Below are positions 16,459 through 26,673 of a stretch of 64,000 bases of DNA, one piece after another. A program made the position numbers and the translations under genes. How positions within the stretch are numbered: the first letter of the stretch is position 1; the number at the start of each line of letters is the position of its first letter. The notes under the pieces are model-generated. The model searched no databases. It had not been told where the DNA came from and worked only from the letters and a program-made list of their open reading frames with translations. The DNA is from Pseudoalteromonas piratica (GTDB lineage Bacteria; Pseudomonadota; Gammaproteobacteria; Enterobacterales; Alteromonadaceae), in contig NZ_CP009888.1 of the NCBI RefSeq assembly GCF_000788395.1, positions 1,694,001-1,758,000 on the forward strand, read 5' to 3'.

Positions 16459-17289
16459 ATGAAGCTTGGAAAGTACCGCTCAGGTCAAAAAATTGAAAAT
16501 TCAGAGGCCATCGAAAGCCTTTTGGAAAGTTGGCCTATTCCTGATGTTAAGGATGAGCGACGTAACCTCAAGGGTCGCTCTACCGCAATGGGTAAATCGC
16601 TTGAAGAGCTTTATCAAAAAAAACAAGCTGAACAAGCCCCTGAGCAGGAAGAAGAATTTACCCCATTAAGTATACAAGAAATCGAACAAATTCGTGAAGA
16701 AGCCTATCAAGAAGGTCACGCTGAGGGTAAAGAAGCAGGTTATCAAGAAGGGTTTGAACAAGGAAAGTTGGAAGGTGCACAAAAAGGTTATGAAGAGGGA
16801 GTTGAGCAAGGTAAACAGGAAGGATTTGAAAGTGCTAAACCAGAAATTGCGGAAAAAATTGCGCAATTGACTAAGTTGCTCGATGAGTTGGCAACCCCAT
16901 TTGAACAAGTCAGTAATGAAGTTGAAAAGCAAGTTGTATTGTTGGCAACTGAGCTTGCTAAAGCGGTTGTTCATGGCGAACTTACCGTGAATGAAAAAGC
17001 AATATTCAATGCAATGAAAGTGGCAACTGATGCACTTAAAAATCAACATCATGCCCTGGAAATATTATTAAACCCAGAAGATTTTGAACTGGTAAATCAA
17101 GCGATCCCCGCAGAGCAGTTAGCTGATAGAAATTGGAAGCTAGTTGTTGAGCCGAGTATCACTAAGGGTGGCCTTCACATCAATTCTGATAATTCATCAA
17201 TTGATTACTCGGTAGAATTACGCCTCAAAGAAATACTGGAAAGCTTTTTGCAAGAAGCTGGTATCGATAGTCAAAATCACGACAGTTAA
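16459..17289 (+). CDS. fliH: Flagellar assembly protein FliH
   Basis: A 276-residue negative regulator and stalk of the export ATPase FliI. The middle carries the FliH-typical run of GxxxG repeats (about residues 90-128, as in [18 protein letters not shown]). The C-terminal FliI/FliJ-side domain follows ([32 protein letters not shown]). It lies 3 nt after fliG and 2 nt before fliI. Confidence 0.94.
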   Translation: MKLGKYRSGQKIENSEAIESLLESWPIPDVKDERRNLKGRSTAMGKSLEELYQKKQAEQAPEQEEEFTPLSIQEIEQIREEAYQEGHAEGKEAGYQEGFEQGKLEGAQKGYEEGVEQGKQEGFESAKPEIAEKIAQLTKLLDELATPFEQVSNEVEKQVVLLATELAKAVVHGELTVNEKAIFNAMKVATDALKNQHHALEILLNPEDFELVNQAIPAEQLADRNWKLVVEPSITKGGLHINSDNSSIDYSVELRLKEILESFLQEAGIDSQNHDS

Positions 17290-17291
17290 TT

Positions 17292-18617
17292 ATGAGCCAA
17301 GGGCTTGCTGAGCGTCTCGCCAGTTATCAATCAAAAATTAAATTACACCGACCAGCAGTCGCTGGCAGTTTAAAACGTGTTGTTGGTTTAACGTTGGAAG
17401 CTGAAGGTTTGAAAGTACCCGTAGGCAGTAGCTGTAAAATCGAAACGCAACACGGTTTGGTCGAAGCTGAAGTGGTTGGCTTTAGTGGAGAGACACTCTA
17501 TCTCATGCCCAATGATGCAATTTCTGGTGTGTTACCAGGTGCGCGCGTAATCCCACAACACTCTGATGCTGGCCTGCCAGTTGGCATGAGTTTATTAGGC
17601 CGTGTCGTTGATGGGCTTGGTCGCCCACTCGATGGACTCGGACCAATTCAAGCCGAAACAAAACTCAAATTTGCCGCTAAGCCAATTAATCCACTTGCCA
17701 GGCGTCCAATAAAACAGCCAATGGATGTTGGCGTGCGTGCGATTAATTCAGTATTAACAGTTGGTCAAGGTCAACGCATGGGCTTATTTGCAGGTAGTGG
17801 TGTGGGTAAGTCGGTATTACTTGGCATGATGACCCGAGGCGCTAATGCGGATGTAATTGTGGTTGGTTTAGTGGGCGAACGTGGTCGAGAAGTAAAAGAG
17901 TTTATTGAAGAAATACTAGGGCCAGAAGGGCGCGCACGCTCAGTGGTGGTTGCAGCTCCCGCTGACGCATCTCCGTTAATGCGACTTAAAGGGTGCGAAA
18001 CAGCTGTCACGATAGCCGAGTATTTTCGTGATCAAGGTTTAAACGTATTGTTGTTATTAGATTCGGTAACACGTTATGCCATGGCGCAGCGTGAGATAGC
18101 CCTTGCTGTAGGTGAACCGCCAGCGACAAAAGGCTACCCACCTTCGGTGTTTGCAAAATTACCTGCGCTGGTGGAACGAGCCGGTAATGGGGGGGAAGGG
18201 CAAGGAAGTATAACGGCGTTTTTTACTGTTTTATCCGAAGGCGATGATATGCAAGACCCTATTGCCGATGCTGCTCGTGCGATTCTTGATGGTCATATTG
18301 TGTTATCTCGAGAATTAGCTGATTCAGGCCATTACCCCGCCATCGATATCGAAAAATCAATCAGCCGTGTAATGCCGCAAGTGATTAGTGAAACACATCT
18401 GCAGCAGGCAAGAGTATTAAAACAAATCTATTCGCTTTATCAACAGAATAAGGATTTAATCACATTGGGTGCATATCAAAAAGGCAGTGATCCGATGTTA
18501 GATAAAACCATTGAAATGATGCCGGGTATTAACCACTTTTTACAGCAAGGTATGACAGATGTGATCCCTTATGATGAAGGGTTAATTAGTTTATCACGCA
18601 TACTAGGACAAGGTTAA
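17292..18617 (+). CDS. fliI: Flagellum-specific export ATPase FliI
   Basis: A 441-residue F1-beta-like ATPase. Walker A is GSGVGKS, the catalytic segment is [11 protein letters not shown], and Walker B is [12 protein letters not shown]. It powers the loading of flagellar export substrates, with FliH and FliJ encoded on either side. Its last base is the first base of the fliJ ATG. Confidence 0.97.
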   Translation: MSQGLAERLASYQSKIKLHRPAVAGSLKRVVGLTLEAEGLKVPVGSSCKIETQHGLVEAEVVGFSGETLYLMPNDAISGVLPGARVIPQHSDAGLPVGMSLLGRVVDGLGRPLDGLGPIQAETKLKFAAKPINPLARRPIKQPMDVGVRAINSVLTVGQGQRMGLFAGSGVGKSVLLGMMTRGANADVIVVGLVGERGREVKEFIEEILGPEGRARSVVVAAPADASPLMRLKGCETAVTIAEYFRDQGLNVLLLLDSVTRYAMAQREIALAVGEPPATKGYPPSVFAKLPALVERAGNGGEGQGSITAFFTVLSEGDDMQDPIADAARAILDGHIVLSRELADSGHYPAIDIEKSISRVMPQVISETHLQQARVLKQIYSLYQQNKDLITLGAYQKGSDPMLDKTIEMMPGINHFLQQGMTDVIPYDEGLISLSRILGQG

Positions 18618-19066
18618 TGGCACGCGATCAACTTGCATTATTGATTAAGCTTGAATCAGATAAAGAAGAAAAGTTGCGTATGGATTTTATCGGTGCACAG
18701 CAGCACCTCGCTAATTTACAGCGTCAGTTAACTGGTATCGAAACTTTTCGTTCCGACTACCTAGCGCAGTTGCAAAACCGTGCAACTGAGGGGGTTGGTG
18801 GCAGTTATTATAATCAATTTCAGCAGTTTATAGGCAAACTAGATGATGCTTTAAAACAGCAATTGAATGCGATAAATACGGCAAATAAAGTCCTCAAACA
18901 ACGTGAGGAACTTTGGTTAGCGCAAAAAGCAAAGCTTGAAGCTATAGAAAAATTAAAGCAGCGAAAACAGTTAAAACAGCAAGCAATACTTGCAAAAGCA
19001 GAACAAAAACAACTTGATGAATTTGCCACCAATATTTTTGTAAGAAATAGAAAAACACTGGCTTAG
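18617..19066 (+). CDS. fliJ: Flagellar export protein FliJ
   Basis: A 149-residue, almost wholly coiled-coil protein, rich in Gln, Lys, Leu and Glu, with LLIKLESDKEEKLRMDF at the start. It matches FliJ in size, fold and position. FliJ acts as the central stalk joining FliI to the export gate FlhA. Sequence conservation in this family is low, so the call rests on synteny and coiled-coil character. Confidence 0.88.
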   Translation: MARDQLALLIKLESDKEEKLRMDFIGAQQHLANLQRQLTGIETFRSDYLAQLQNRATEGVGGSYYNQFQQFIGKLDDALKQQLNAINTANKVLKQREELWLAQKAKLEAIEKLKQRKQLKQQAILAKAEQKQLDEFATNIFVRNRKTLA

Positions 19067-19128
19067 TTCTTGCTTTTATTTCTATACCAGCGAAAAGCGG
19101 CAAACTTTAACAAGACGAGAAGCGTGTT

Positions 19129-21090
19129 ATGGCAATAATTGATTCACAGTTAAGCGTTACAAACCTTGATGTGGGATTAGCGTCCTCAACTTCTGAAACA
19201 GACAATAAAAACGGCTTTTTAGCTGTTCTAACCTCAGTACAAAATGAAGCTGATGCAAAACAACGTGCAGCTGAAAATGAACAAGCCGAGTTGTTAAGAC
19301 AAGAAGAATCTAATGAAGCTGATAAAAAAGTTGCAGAATTGGAGCATGAAGAACGCGAGAAGTCGGAGGACAACAACGCCCAAACTGATGAATCTGACAC
19401 AGCGAAGCAAGCTATAACAGTTGAAAAAGACTATTCGCAAGATGATGTTTCCTCAACACGTTCTAAAGACTTTCAACAGCTCTCAAGCCTTGCTGTAGAC
19501 ACTGACAGTGACACAGATAAATCAAAGTTTGAGCGTTCTGACTGGGCTAAATCTCAACCTTTAAGCAAAGAAGAAACAAAAGCTAACATGAGTGGTGGAG
19601 TAAATGACGCTGCTCAAAAGAGTAGTTCAGCTTTGCAAGCACTTGAGAATGCAGACGCTCAAACTGAGGACGCCACTTCATTTTTAGAACAATTAGCGAA
19701 AAGTCAGTCACTTAATGTGGAGTTATCAAAAACCACGAATGATCAAGCAGTAGATAAGCAAGCGATAACCTCAATAACCGATAAAGCTATTGATAAAGGC
19801 GAACCAAAAAGTGACCCTAAGTTTACGCAAAATATAGTCACTCTTGATAAAGAAATTGAAAAATTAGATAAAGAAGCCCTCGCCTCTCTAAAGCAACTAT
19901 TTACTCAGCTTAATGACGAAAACTTTGAACAATTGGGGTTATCAAAACAAGAAATCCGCCAAGTGCTTGATAAACTGAACTTAGCTCTTGAGCGCGTTGA
20001 TACAAAGCCTTCAAAACAAACCGTTACATTGCAATCGGTGTTAACAAAGTCAATGGAAGGCAGTGAACAAACTGAAAGTGTCAAGAATGATGGAGCAATC
20101 AAGCTCAGTGAGAATACAAAAAGCAGTCTGTCACAGTTAGTTGACGATGGAAAAATAATCATACCATCTGACAAGTCTGCAACTATTACGCGACCAGATA
20201 AACAAGTTCCACATAGTGCAACTCCTGTTAGCAATGCAATAGCGCAAGCTATTACAGAAGAAGCAGGAACAAGCCAATTAGCTAATCAAAAAACGGCAGA
20301 ACTAGTGAATCAACCGGTCGTAAATCCTGTTCAAGCTAATTTATATAACCAAGATTCAGCGCAAAAGCAGCAGTCACGTGCAGAACTAAATAACATGATG
20401 AAGCAAATTGTTACTGATACCGAGAACGTTGAAGCGGAAAATGAGTTTGATTTTGGTGATCAAGCAAGTGAGCAATCAATGAGCTTTAGTAAGTTGCTTA
20501 ATTCACTAAAAAATAATGCTAATACACCTGTGTTATCGCAACTCGTCACACAAATTCAATCGAGTCAGTTGCAACAAGCTGAATTAAGAGACGTGAATCA
20601 ACAGCATATTGCATTACAAACAGCACAAGTTATGCAGAATACAAAAGAAGTGAGTGCGACAGCGGAACAAGTTTTACAGCAGCCAGTTAATATTGCTCGA
20701 AATGATGCAGCTAAGGCATTGTTTGATAAAGCGAATATGCTGCTAAATCTGAACCTTAAAGAAGCTGAGATTAGATTAGATCCGCCGGAGTTAGGTTCGA
20801 TGCAGATTCGTATCCGATCAGATGCCGAACAGGCACAAATTAATTTCGTGGTGCAAAGCCAACAAGCGAAAGAGATGTTAGAACAATCGATGGGGCGTTT
20901 GAAAGAAATGCTAGCTGAGCAAGGCATAAATCTAGGGGAAAGTAGTGTCTCCGAACAAGGACAAAATGAGCAACAAATGGCAGAGCAATCAAGCTCACCG
21001 CTAGGTGTTGAGCTTAGTGCAGACGATGGTGTTGAATTATCTGAACAAATTCTCAGCAAACAGCAAGATGGAATTGATTTTTACGCTTAA
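19129..21090 (+). CDS. fliK: Flagellar hook-length control protein FliK
   Basis: A 653-residue protein. The long N-terminal part is Glu/Gln/Ser/Lys-rich and low in complexity (the ruler). The C-terminal core (about residues 540-610) carries the Flg_hook signature ELGSMQIRIRSD. A Glu/Gln/Ser tail ends the protein. FliK measures hook length and triggers the FlhB specificity switch. A second FliK-like gene lies at 40917-43100 on the other strand. Confidence 0.92.
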   Translation: MAIIDSQLSVTNLDVGLASSTSETDNKNGFLAVLTSVQNEADAKQRAAENEQAELLRQEESNEADKKVAELEHEEREKSEDNNAQTDESDTAKQAITVEKDYSQDDVSSTRSKDFQQLSSLAVDTDSDTDKSKFERSDWAKSQPLSKEETKANMSGGVNDAAQKSSSALQALENADAQTEDATSFLEQLAKSQSLNVELSKTTNDQAVDKQAITSITDKAIDKGEPKSDPKFTQNIVTLDKEIEKLDKEALASLKQLFTQLNDENFEQLGLSKQEIRQVLDKLNLALERVDTKPSKQTVTLQSVLTKSMEGSEQTESVKNDGAIKLSENTKSSLSQLVDDGKIIIPSDKSATITRPDKQVPHSATPVSNAIAQAITEEAGTSQLANQKTAELVNQPVVNPVQANLYNQDSAQKQQSRAELNNMMKQIVTDTENVEAENEFDFGDQASEQSMSFSKLLNSLKNNANTPVLSQLVTQIQSSQLQQAELRDVNQQHIALQTAQVMQNTKEVSATAEQVLQQPVNIARNDAAKALFDKANMLLNLNLKEAEIRLDPPELGSMQIRIRSDAEQAQINFVVQSQQAKEMLEQSMGRLKEMLAEQGINLGESSVSEQGQNEQQMAEQSSSPLGVELSADDGVELSEQILSKQQDGIDFYA

Positions 21091-21163
21091 CACTAATTGC
21101 TATTAAACCGAAATAAACGCACTATTATATAAAATAATAATTTGTAGCTATGGAACTGTGACA

Positions 21164-21703
21164 ATGGCAGATGAAAAAGATCTTGAAATAGAAGAAGGTG
21201 GTGAGAAAAAAGGCGGAAAAATGATGATTATCATCATTGCCGTTGTTGTCTTGCTCGCCGGTGGTGGCGCAGCCTTTTTCTTTATGGGTGGTGATGATAG
21301 TGCTCCAGCAGAAACACTCGCAGAAGAAACAAGTACTGCAGAGGGTGGCGAAGGGCAAGCAAAAACCAGCTCTGCGGAAATTGGCAGTGCACTTTATGTT
21401 GGTATGCCACGACCATTTGTTTTTAATGTACCAGGTTCAGCGAAAGATCGACTCGTGCAAATTAAGGTACAGCTTTTGGTTCGCGGTGACGTGAACGAAG
21501 AAACAGCAAAACGACACATCCCATTAATTGAAAACACCCTGCTACGCGTTTTTTCAGCAAGTAATGCCGATGATTTAAGTACCACAGCAGGTAAAGAAGC
21601 ATTGCGCTATAACGCATTAACTGAAGTGCAAAATGCTTTAGTTGAAATTGAAGACAGTAAAGTGATAGAACGCGTTCTATTTACTGGCTTTGTAATGCAA
21701 TAA
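21164..21703 (+). CDS. fliL: Flagellar basal body-associated protein FliL
   Basis: A 179-residue protein: a short charged N-terminus, one membrane helix (about residues 18-40, MMIIIIAVVVLLAGGGAA), an Ala/Glu linker, then the periplasmic FliL domain. It surrounds and supports the stator. The ATG at 21164 is preferred to a GTG two codons earlier. It leads the fliL-M-N-O-P-Q-R run. Confidence 0.92.
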   Translation: MADEKDLEIEEGGEKKGGKMMIIIIAVVVLLAGGGAAFFFMGGDDSAPAETLAEETSTAEGGEGQAKTSSAEIGSALYVGMPRPFVFNVPGSAKDRLVQIKVQLLVRGDVNEETAKRHIPLIENTLLRVFSASNADDLSTTAGKEALRYNALTEVQNALVEIEDSKVIERVLFTGFVMQ

Positions 21704-21715
21704 TTAGGAGTTTAG

Positions 21716-22807
21716 GTGAGCGACTTATTATCTCAAGACGAAATTGACGCGCTCTTACACGGCGTTGATGATGTTGACGAAGAAGAGATAGACGAAGGCG
21801 GCGATAGCGATGCCTCCGCATTGCAATACGATTTCTCATCGCAGGATCGTATTGTGCGTGGTCGCATGCCAACGCTTGAAATCGTTAACGAACGATTCGC
21901 TCGCCATATGCGTATTTCACTCTTTAATATGATGCGCCGCACGGCAGAAGTGTCAATTAATGGCGTGCAAATGATCAAATTTGGTGAGTACATTCATACC
22001 TTATTTGTTCCGACCAGCTTAAATATGGTGCGTTTCAGACCATTAAAGGGAACCGGCTTGATTACCATGGAAGCACGTTTAGTGTTTATCTTGGTAGATA
22101 ACTTTTTCGGTGGTGATGGTCGCTATCATGCGAAAATTGAAGGCCGTGAATTTACCCCCACAGAACGCCGTATTGTGCAAATGCTGTTGAAAATCATCTT
22201 TGAAGATTACAAAGAAGCATGGGCACCTGTCATGGATGTATCTTTTGAATATTTAGATTCAGAAGTGAACCCGGCAATGGCCAACATTGTAAGTCCAACA
22301 GAAGTTGTCGTAATCAGCTCGTTTCATATTGAACTTGATGGTGGTGGTGGTGACTTCCATATTGCACTGCCTTATTCAATGCTTGAGCCTATCCGTGAAC
22401 TGCTCGATGCTGGTGTGCAATCTGATACTGAAGATACCGACTTACGCTGGTCTAAAGCGTTACGTGATGAAATTATGGATGTTGAAGTCGACTTAAGCAC
22501 ACGTATGCTTGAAGTTGATTTAAGCTTACAGCAAATCATGGAATTAAAAGAGGGTGATATCATTCCGGTAGAAATGCCTGAGCATATTACGGTATTTATT
22601 GAAGACTTACCGACCTACCGCGCTAAAATGGGTCGTTCTCGCGACAATGTTGCGTTGCAAATTAGTGAAAAGATTAAACGTCCAGAATCTGTTAAATCCG
22701 AACTGCATGTATTCACCAAGGGCGGTAAAAAACTCGATTCAGATGCTGAATTAGAGCAATTAGAAGAAGATTTACATTTATCAGATGGTGTAGACCTCGA
22801 CTGGTAA
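21716..22807 (+). CDS. fliM: Flagellar motor switch protein FliM
   Basis: A 363-residue protein. The N-terminal CheY-binding peptide is present (LLSQDEIDALLHGV), followed by the CheC-like middle domain (FGEYIHTLFVPTSLNMVRF) and a C-terminal SpoA/FliN-like domain (LDLSTRMLEVDLSLQQIM region). The start is GTG with TAGGAG 5 nt upstream. It forms the C-ring with FliG and FliN and receives CheY-P from the cheY gene downstream. Confidence 0.96.
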   Translation: MSDLLSQDEIDALLHGVDDVDEEEIDEGGDSDASALQYDFSSQDRIVRGRMPTLEIVNERFARHMRISLFNMMRRTAEVSINGVQMIKFGEYIHTLFVPTSLNMVRFRPLKGTGLITMEARLVFILVDNFFGGDGRYHAKIEGREFTPTERRIVQMLLKIIFEDYKEAWAPVMDVSFEYLDSEVNPAMANIVSPTEVVVISSFHIELDGGGGDFHIALPYSMLEPIRELLDAGVQSDTEDTDLRWSKALRDEIMDVEVDLSTRMLEVDLSLQQIMELKEGDIIPVEMPEHITVFIEDLPTYRAKMGRSRDNVALQISEKIKRPESVKSELHVFTKGGKKLDSDAELEQLEEDLHLSDGVDLDW

Positions 22808-22827
22808 TTAACTGAGAGAAATTTAGT

Positions 22828-23226
22828 ATGAGCGATGATCAAGATACAATGGACGAATGGGCTGCAGCGCTAGCTGAAGCAGAAGGCGAAGATGGTGGTG
22901 AAGCAGAGGTTGCTGAACTCGAAGAGCTGTCTGAAGATTCAAAAGCAGATTTAACCACTGAAGAAAAACGTAAACTGGATACGATTTTAGATATTCCTGT
23001 GACCATTTCAATGGAAGTGGGTCGTTCTAAAATAAGCATTCGTAACCTACTGCAGCTTAACCAGGGCTCGGTCGTTGAACTTGATCGTGTTGCAGGTGAA
23101 CCGTTAGATGTGTTGGTGAATGGTACACTTATCGCACACGGTGAAGTGGTTGTGGTTAACGACAAATTTGGTATTCGTTTAACGGATGTTATTAGCCAAA
23201 TTGAACGGATTAAAAAACTACGATGA
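22828..23226 (+). CDS. fliN: Flagellar motor switch protein FliN
   Basis: A 132-residue protein: an acidic N-terminal half, then the SpoA domain (ILDIPVTISMEVGRSKI, QGSVVELDRVAGEPLDVLVNG, GEVVVVNDKFGIRLTDV). It builds the lower C-ring and docks FliH. It overlaps fliO by 4 nt. Confidence 0.96.
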   Translation: MSDDQDTMDEWAAALAEAEGEDGGEAEVAELEELSEDSKADLTTEEKRKLDTILDIPVTISMEVGRSKISIRNLLQLNQGSVVELDRVAGEPLDVLVNGTLIAHGEVVVVNDKFGIRLTDVISQIERIKKLR

Positions 23227-23597
23227 TCAAGCGAGCAGCGCTTTTATTTTTGCCATGCACAGCGTTGGCTGCCGAGCCTGCTGGTTTTCAACAGTTGGCT
23301 TCGATGTTATTGTCGTTAATCTTAGTCGTTGTGTGTATTGTTGCTTTGGGTTTGTTGGTAAAACGCTTTAACCCTCAAATAACTCAAAGCGAAGACTTTA
23401 AAGTTATCCGTACAATTAATTTGGGTAGCAAAGAGCGATTGTTAGTTGTTGAAATGGACGATAAGCACCATGTGTTAGGTGTTACATCAGGCTCTATAAA
23501 CTATTTGTATCAACTAGAAACACCTTTGGCAGATCAACAGATGCCAGAGTTTGCCAAGCAATTGGCGCATTTTATGAATCCGAAAAATAAGAAATAA
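23223..23597 (+). CDS. fliO: Flagellar export-gate assembly protein FliO
   Basis: A 124-residue protein with a signal-like N-terminus and one membrane helix (about residues 26-48), then a cytoplasmic domain with the FliO pattern [22 protein letters not shown]. It helps assemble the FliP ring of the export gate. It lies between fliN (overlap) and fliP (1-nt gap). Confidence 0.9.
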   Translation: MIKRAALLFLPCTALAAEPAGFQQLASMLLSLILVVVCIVALGLLVKRFNPQITQSEDFKVIRTINLGSKERLLVVEMDDKHHVLGVTSGSINYLYQLETPLADQQMPEFAKQLAHFMNPKNKK

Positions 23598-23598
23598 T

Positions 23599-24354
23599 AT
23601 GATCCGAATGTGTCTAAAATTATTCGTTGTTGCGCTGTTTTTTCTTTTACCTGACATAGCGTCTGCAAATGATGGATTACAAGCATTAACCGTTAAAACG
23701 AACGCGGATGGTGCACAAGAATACTCAGTCACATTACAAGTTTTGATCATGATGACGGCGCTGAGTTTTATCCCAGCGGCAGTGATTATGATGACATCTT
23801 TTACACGTATTATTGTGGTGCTGGCAATTTTGCGCCAAGCAATTGGCTTACAGCAAACACCCTCCAGTCAACTTTTAGTGGGTATGGCGCTGTTTATGAG
23901 TATATTTATTATGGCGCCTATCTATAAACAGATTGATGATCGTGCAATTCAGCCTTATCTAAAAGAAGAGCTAACTTCGATTCAAGCGCTCGATCAAGCA
24001 AAAGAGCCACTAAAAGCCTTTATGTTATCGCAAACACGAATTTCTGATTTAGAAACTTTTGCAAAAATAGCAGGCTATGAAAAGCTCGATGCACCTGAAG
24101 ATACACCTTTTATTGTTGTTATTCCTGCCTTTATCACGAGCGAACTGCAAACCGCGTTTATTATCGGTTTTATGTTTTTTATTCCGTTTCTGATTGTTGA
24201 CTTAGTGGTTGCCAGTGTCTTAATGGCAATGGGTATGATGATGCTCTCACCTATGATTGTTTCACTGCCTTTTAAGATAATGCTGTTTGTATTAGTGGAT
24301 GGCTGGTCGCTGGTGATGGGAACATTAGCCCGTAGTTATGGCTTAGGGACATAG
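23599..24354 (+). CDS. fliP: Flagellar export-gate protein FliP
   Basis: A 251-residue membrane protein with a cleavable signal peptide (ends DIASA-ND). Conserved motifs include [34 protein letters not shown], and the C-terminal [20 protein letters not shown]. FliP forms the core of the export channel with FliQ and FliR. Confidence 0.97.
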   Translation: MIRMCLKLFVVALFFLLPDIASANDGLQALTVKTNADGAQEYSVTLQVLIMMTALSFIPAAVIMMTSFTRIIVVLAILRQAIGLQQTPSSQLLVGMALFMSIFIMAPIYKQIDDRAIQPYLKEELTSIQALDQAKEPLKAFMLSQTRISDLETFAKIAGYEKLDAPEDTPFIVVIPAFITSELQTAFIIGFMFFIPFLIVDLVVASVLMAMGMMMLSPMIVSLPFKIMLFVLVDGWSLVMGTLARSYGLGT

Positions 24355-24391
24355 GATAATGTGTAGCCATACCAAGGTGTCGGGAGGTTAG

Positions 24392-24661
24392 ATGCAACCA
24401 GAAATATTTGTTGAGGTACTTAGTGAAGCACTTTTTTTGGTGATAAAGCTCGTAGCAGCGATTATTGTTCCCAGTTTAATCGTTGGTTTGATCGTGGCAA
24501 TCTTCCAAGCAGCCACGTCAATTAACGAACAAACATTAAGTTTTCTTCCGCGTTTAGTCGTTACCTTGCTTGCACTTATATATGGTGCCCATTGGATTAC
24601 ACAAAAGCTGACTGATTATTTCCATCAAATGGTGGAGATTATTCCGCAAATTGCCGGCTAG
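24392..24661 (+). CDS. fliQ: Flagellar export-gate protein FliQ
   Basis: An 89-residue protein with two membrane helices and the FliQ signature GLIVAIFQAATSINEQTLSF. A GGGAGG-like site lies before the ATG. It packs around FliP/FliR in the export gate. Confidence 0.96.
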   Translation: MQPEIFVEVLSEALFLVIKLVAAIIVPSLIVGLIVAIFQAATSINEQTLSFLPRLVVTLLALIYGAHWITQKLTDYFHQMVEIIPQIAG

Positions 24662-24673
24662 CCAGAGCTAATT

Positions 24674-25453
24674 ATGGAAATATTATTTAGCCAGCTTGTT
24701 CAATACCTTTCGGATTTCCTTCTACCTTTAGCACGTATTTCGGCCATGTTTATGGTGATGGTGGGTATTGGGGTTAAAACTGTCCCCACTCGTGTAAAAC
24801 TAGGTCTATCTGTGCTTGTTACTTTGTTGGTAATGCCAATTTTGCCACCTAGTCAGTTTAATGAACTGTTTAGTTTTCAAATGATACTGGTTGTCTTGCA
24901 GCAAATACTCATAGGCGCGGCAATGGGGCTAGCTTCTGTAATGATGTTAAACACATTTATATTGGCTGGCCAAATACTCGCGATGCAAACGGGTTTGGGT
25001 TTTGCATCCATCGTTGACCCTGCCAATGGCCAAAATGTCCCGGCGGTTGGTCAATTCTATTTGATTTTAGCGACGTTGCTTTTTTGGGTATATGACGGTC
25101 ATTTAATGATGATCCAGATGTTAGTTCATAGCTTCACGGCATTACCAATCGATGGAACATGGTGGCCTGTTGTTAATTTTCAAAAAATTGCTTTATGGGG
25201 CAGTTGGATGTTTGCAACGGCGCTGGTGTTGTCATTAGCGCCATTAACTGCCATGCTGGTTATAAACTTTTCGTTTGGGGTAATGACTCGAGCTGCACCT
25301 CAGTTAAACATTTTTACCATTGGTTTTCCGTTTACACTGCTTGCTGGGCTTGTGATTATTTGGGCAACTATGACTAACTTCATTGCACAGTTTGAGTTTC
25401 AATGGTTAAAGATGATTGAGCTAATGTGTGACCTTGTTGGTTGCCAAGTATAG
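24674..25453 (+). CDS. fliR: Flagellar export-gate protein FliR
   Basis: A 259-residue protein with about six membrane helices. Conserved parts include LLPLARISAMFMVMVGIG, a central GLGFASIVDPANGQNVPA and GVMTRAAPQLNIFTIGFP. It completes the FliPQR channel. It is followed by flhB after 9 nt. Confidence 0.97.
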   Translation: MEILFSQLVQYLSDFLLPLARISAMFMVMVGIGVKTVPTRVKLGLSVLVTLLVMPILPPSQFNELFSFQMILVVLQQILIGAAMGLASVMMLNTFILAGQILAMQTGLGFASIVDPANGQNVPAVGQFYLILATLLFWVYDGHLMMIQMLVHSFTALPIDGTWWPVVNFQKIALWGSWMFATALVLSLAPLTAMLVINFSFGVMTRAAPQLNIFTIGFPFTLLAGLVIIWATMTNFIAQFEFQWLKMIELMCDLVGCQV

Positions 25454-25462
25454 AGAGTTAAT

Positions 25463-26593
25463 ATGGCAGAAGGCTCAGATCAAGAACGCACCGAAGAACC
25501 CACCGCCAAAAAATTAGCTGACGCGGCTAAAAAAGGGCAGGTGGCCCGTTCAAAAGAAACTGGCACAACCTTTGTGCTGATTGCTGCTGCTGTTAGCTTT
25601 TTATTGTTTGGAAAGGACATTGCTGTTGGCCTTTACAATGTAATGGGTAGATTATTAACGCTCAATCGCAATGAAGTTTACGATACCACTAAAATGTTCT
25701 CTGTGTGGGGCGAGATAGCTAATGAACTGTGGTATGGCATGACCATGTTTGTATTATGTTTACTGGTTGCTGGCGTAATCGGTAATACCTTTTTGGGAGG
25801 GTTTAATTTTAGTTGGGAAGCAGCAGCGCCGAAAGCAAGTAAAATGTCTCCAATCAAAGGTCTTACGCGGATGTTCGGTAAACAAGCTGCAATTGAGCTT
25901 GTCAAAGCGTTATTAAAATTTGGCCTTATTGCAACGGTCGCTGTCTATTTAATAAAAGGCTATTTTCCCGAAATTTTAACACTCAGCTTGGAAGCCGTTC
26001 CAGGCAATATTGAACATGCTCTTTGGATCCTAGCATGGATGTTTTTTGCGTTGGCTATGACATTAATTGTTATTGCAGCAATTGATGCGCCTTTTCAGAA
26101 ATGGAATCACAACGAACAGCTAAAAATGACCTTGCAAGAAGTGAAAGATGAGTTCAAAAATAGTGAAGGTGACCCACAAATTAAAGCGCGTATTCGGCGT
26201 ACACAACGTGAGATGTCTCAACGTAGAATGATGCAGGATGTACCGGATGCTGATGTTGTGGTCACTAACCCGACTCATTTCGCTGTGGCACTGAAATATG
26301 ATACAGAGAAGGCCGGAGCGCCTATAGTAATCGCAATTGGTGGAGATGAAATCGCCCTGCAAATTAGAAAAATTGCAGATCGCTATGACGTTCCAATAGT
26401 TGAATCACCATTACTTGCTCGTTCACTCTACCACACAGGTGAAATTGGGCAGCAAATACCAGAACAATTATTTGTTGCTGTGGCACAAGTGCTAGCATAC
26501 GTTTATCAATTAAAACAGTTCAATAAAGGACGTGGCAAACGGCCTGAAAAATTGGCTGCAAACCTACCTATACCTGAAGAATTCAAATATTAG
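25463..26593 (+). CDS. flhB: Flagellar export specificity-switch protein FlhB
   Basis: A 376-residue protein. The N-terminal family signature is GSDQERTEEPTAKKLADA; four membrane helices follow. The cytoplasmic domain has the self-cleaving NPTH motif at residues 269-272. Cleavage and FliK contact switch export from rod/hook to filament substrates. A stand-alone homologue of its C-terminal domain is encoded at 40616-40915. Confidence 0.97.
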   Translation: MAEGSDQERTEEPTAKKLADAAKKGQVARSKETGTTFVLIAAAVSFLLFGKDIAVGLYNVMGRLLTLNRNEVYDTTKMFSVWGEIANELWYGMTMFVLCLLVAGVIGNTFLGGFNFSWEAAAPKASKMSPIKGLTRMFGKQAAIELVKALLKFGLIATVAVYLIKGYFPEILTLSLEAVPGNIEHALWILAWMFFALAMTLIVIAAIDAPFQKWNHNEQLKMTLQEVKDEFKNSEGDPQIKARIRRTQREMSQRRMMQDVPDADVVVTNPTHFAVALKYDTEKAGAPIVIAIGGDEIALQIRKIADRYDVPIVESPLLARSLYHTGEIGQQIPEQLFVAVAQVLAYVYQLKQFNKGRGKRPEKLAANLPIPEEFKY

Positions 26594-26619
26594 TCAGTAT
26601 GTTATAGCACTTAACTAGT

Positions 26620-26635
26620 TGGAACATAATTTGCT
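26620..26635 (+). promoter_or_regulatory. Sigma-54 promoter of flhA
   Basis: TGGAACATAATTTGCT matches the sigma-54 consensus (GG and GC pairs, correct spacing, one mismatch in the -24 box). It lies in the 80-nt flhB-flhA gap, 38 nt before the chosen flhA ATG. Confidence 0.8.
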
Positions 26636-26673
26636 TTAGCTATACCAGTGTCAATATTTTGAATAGCTGCTGT

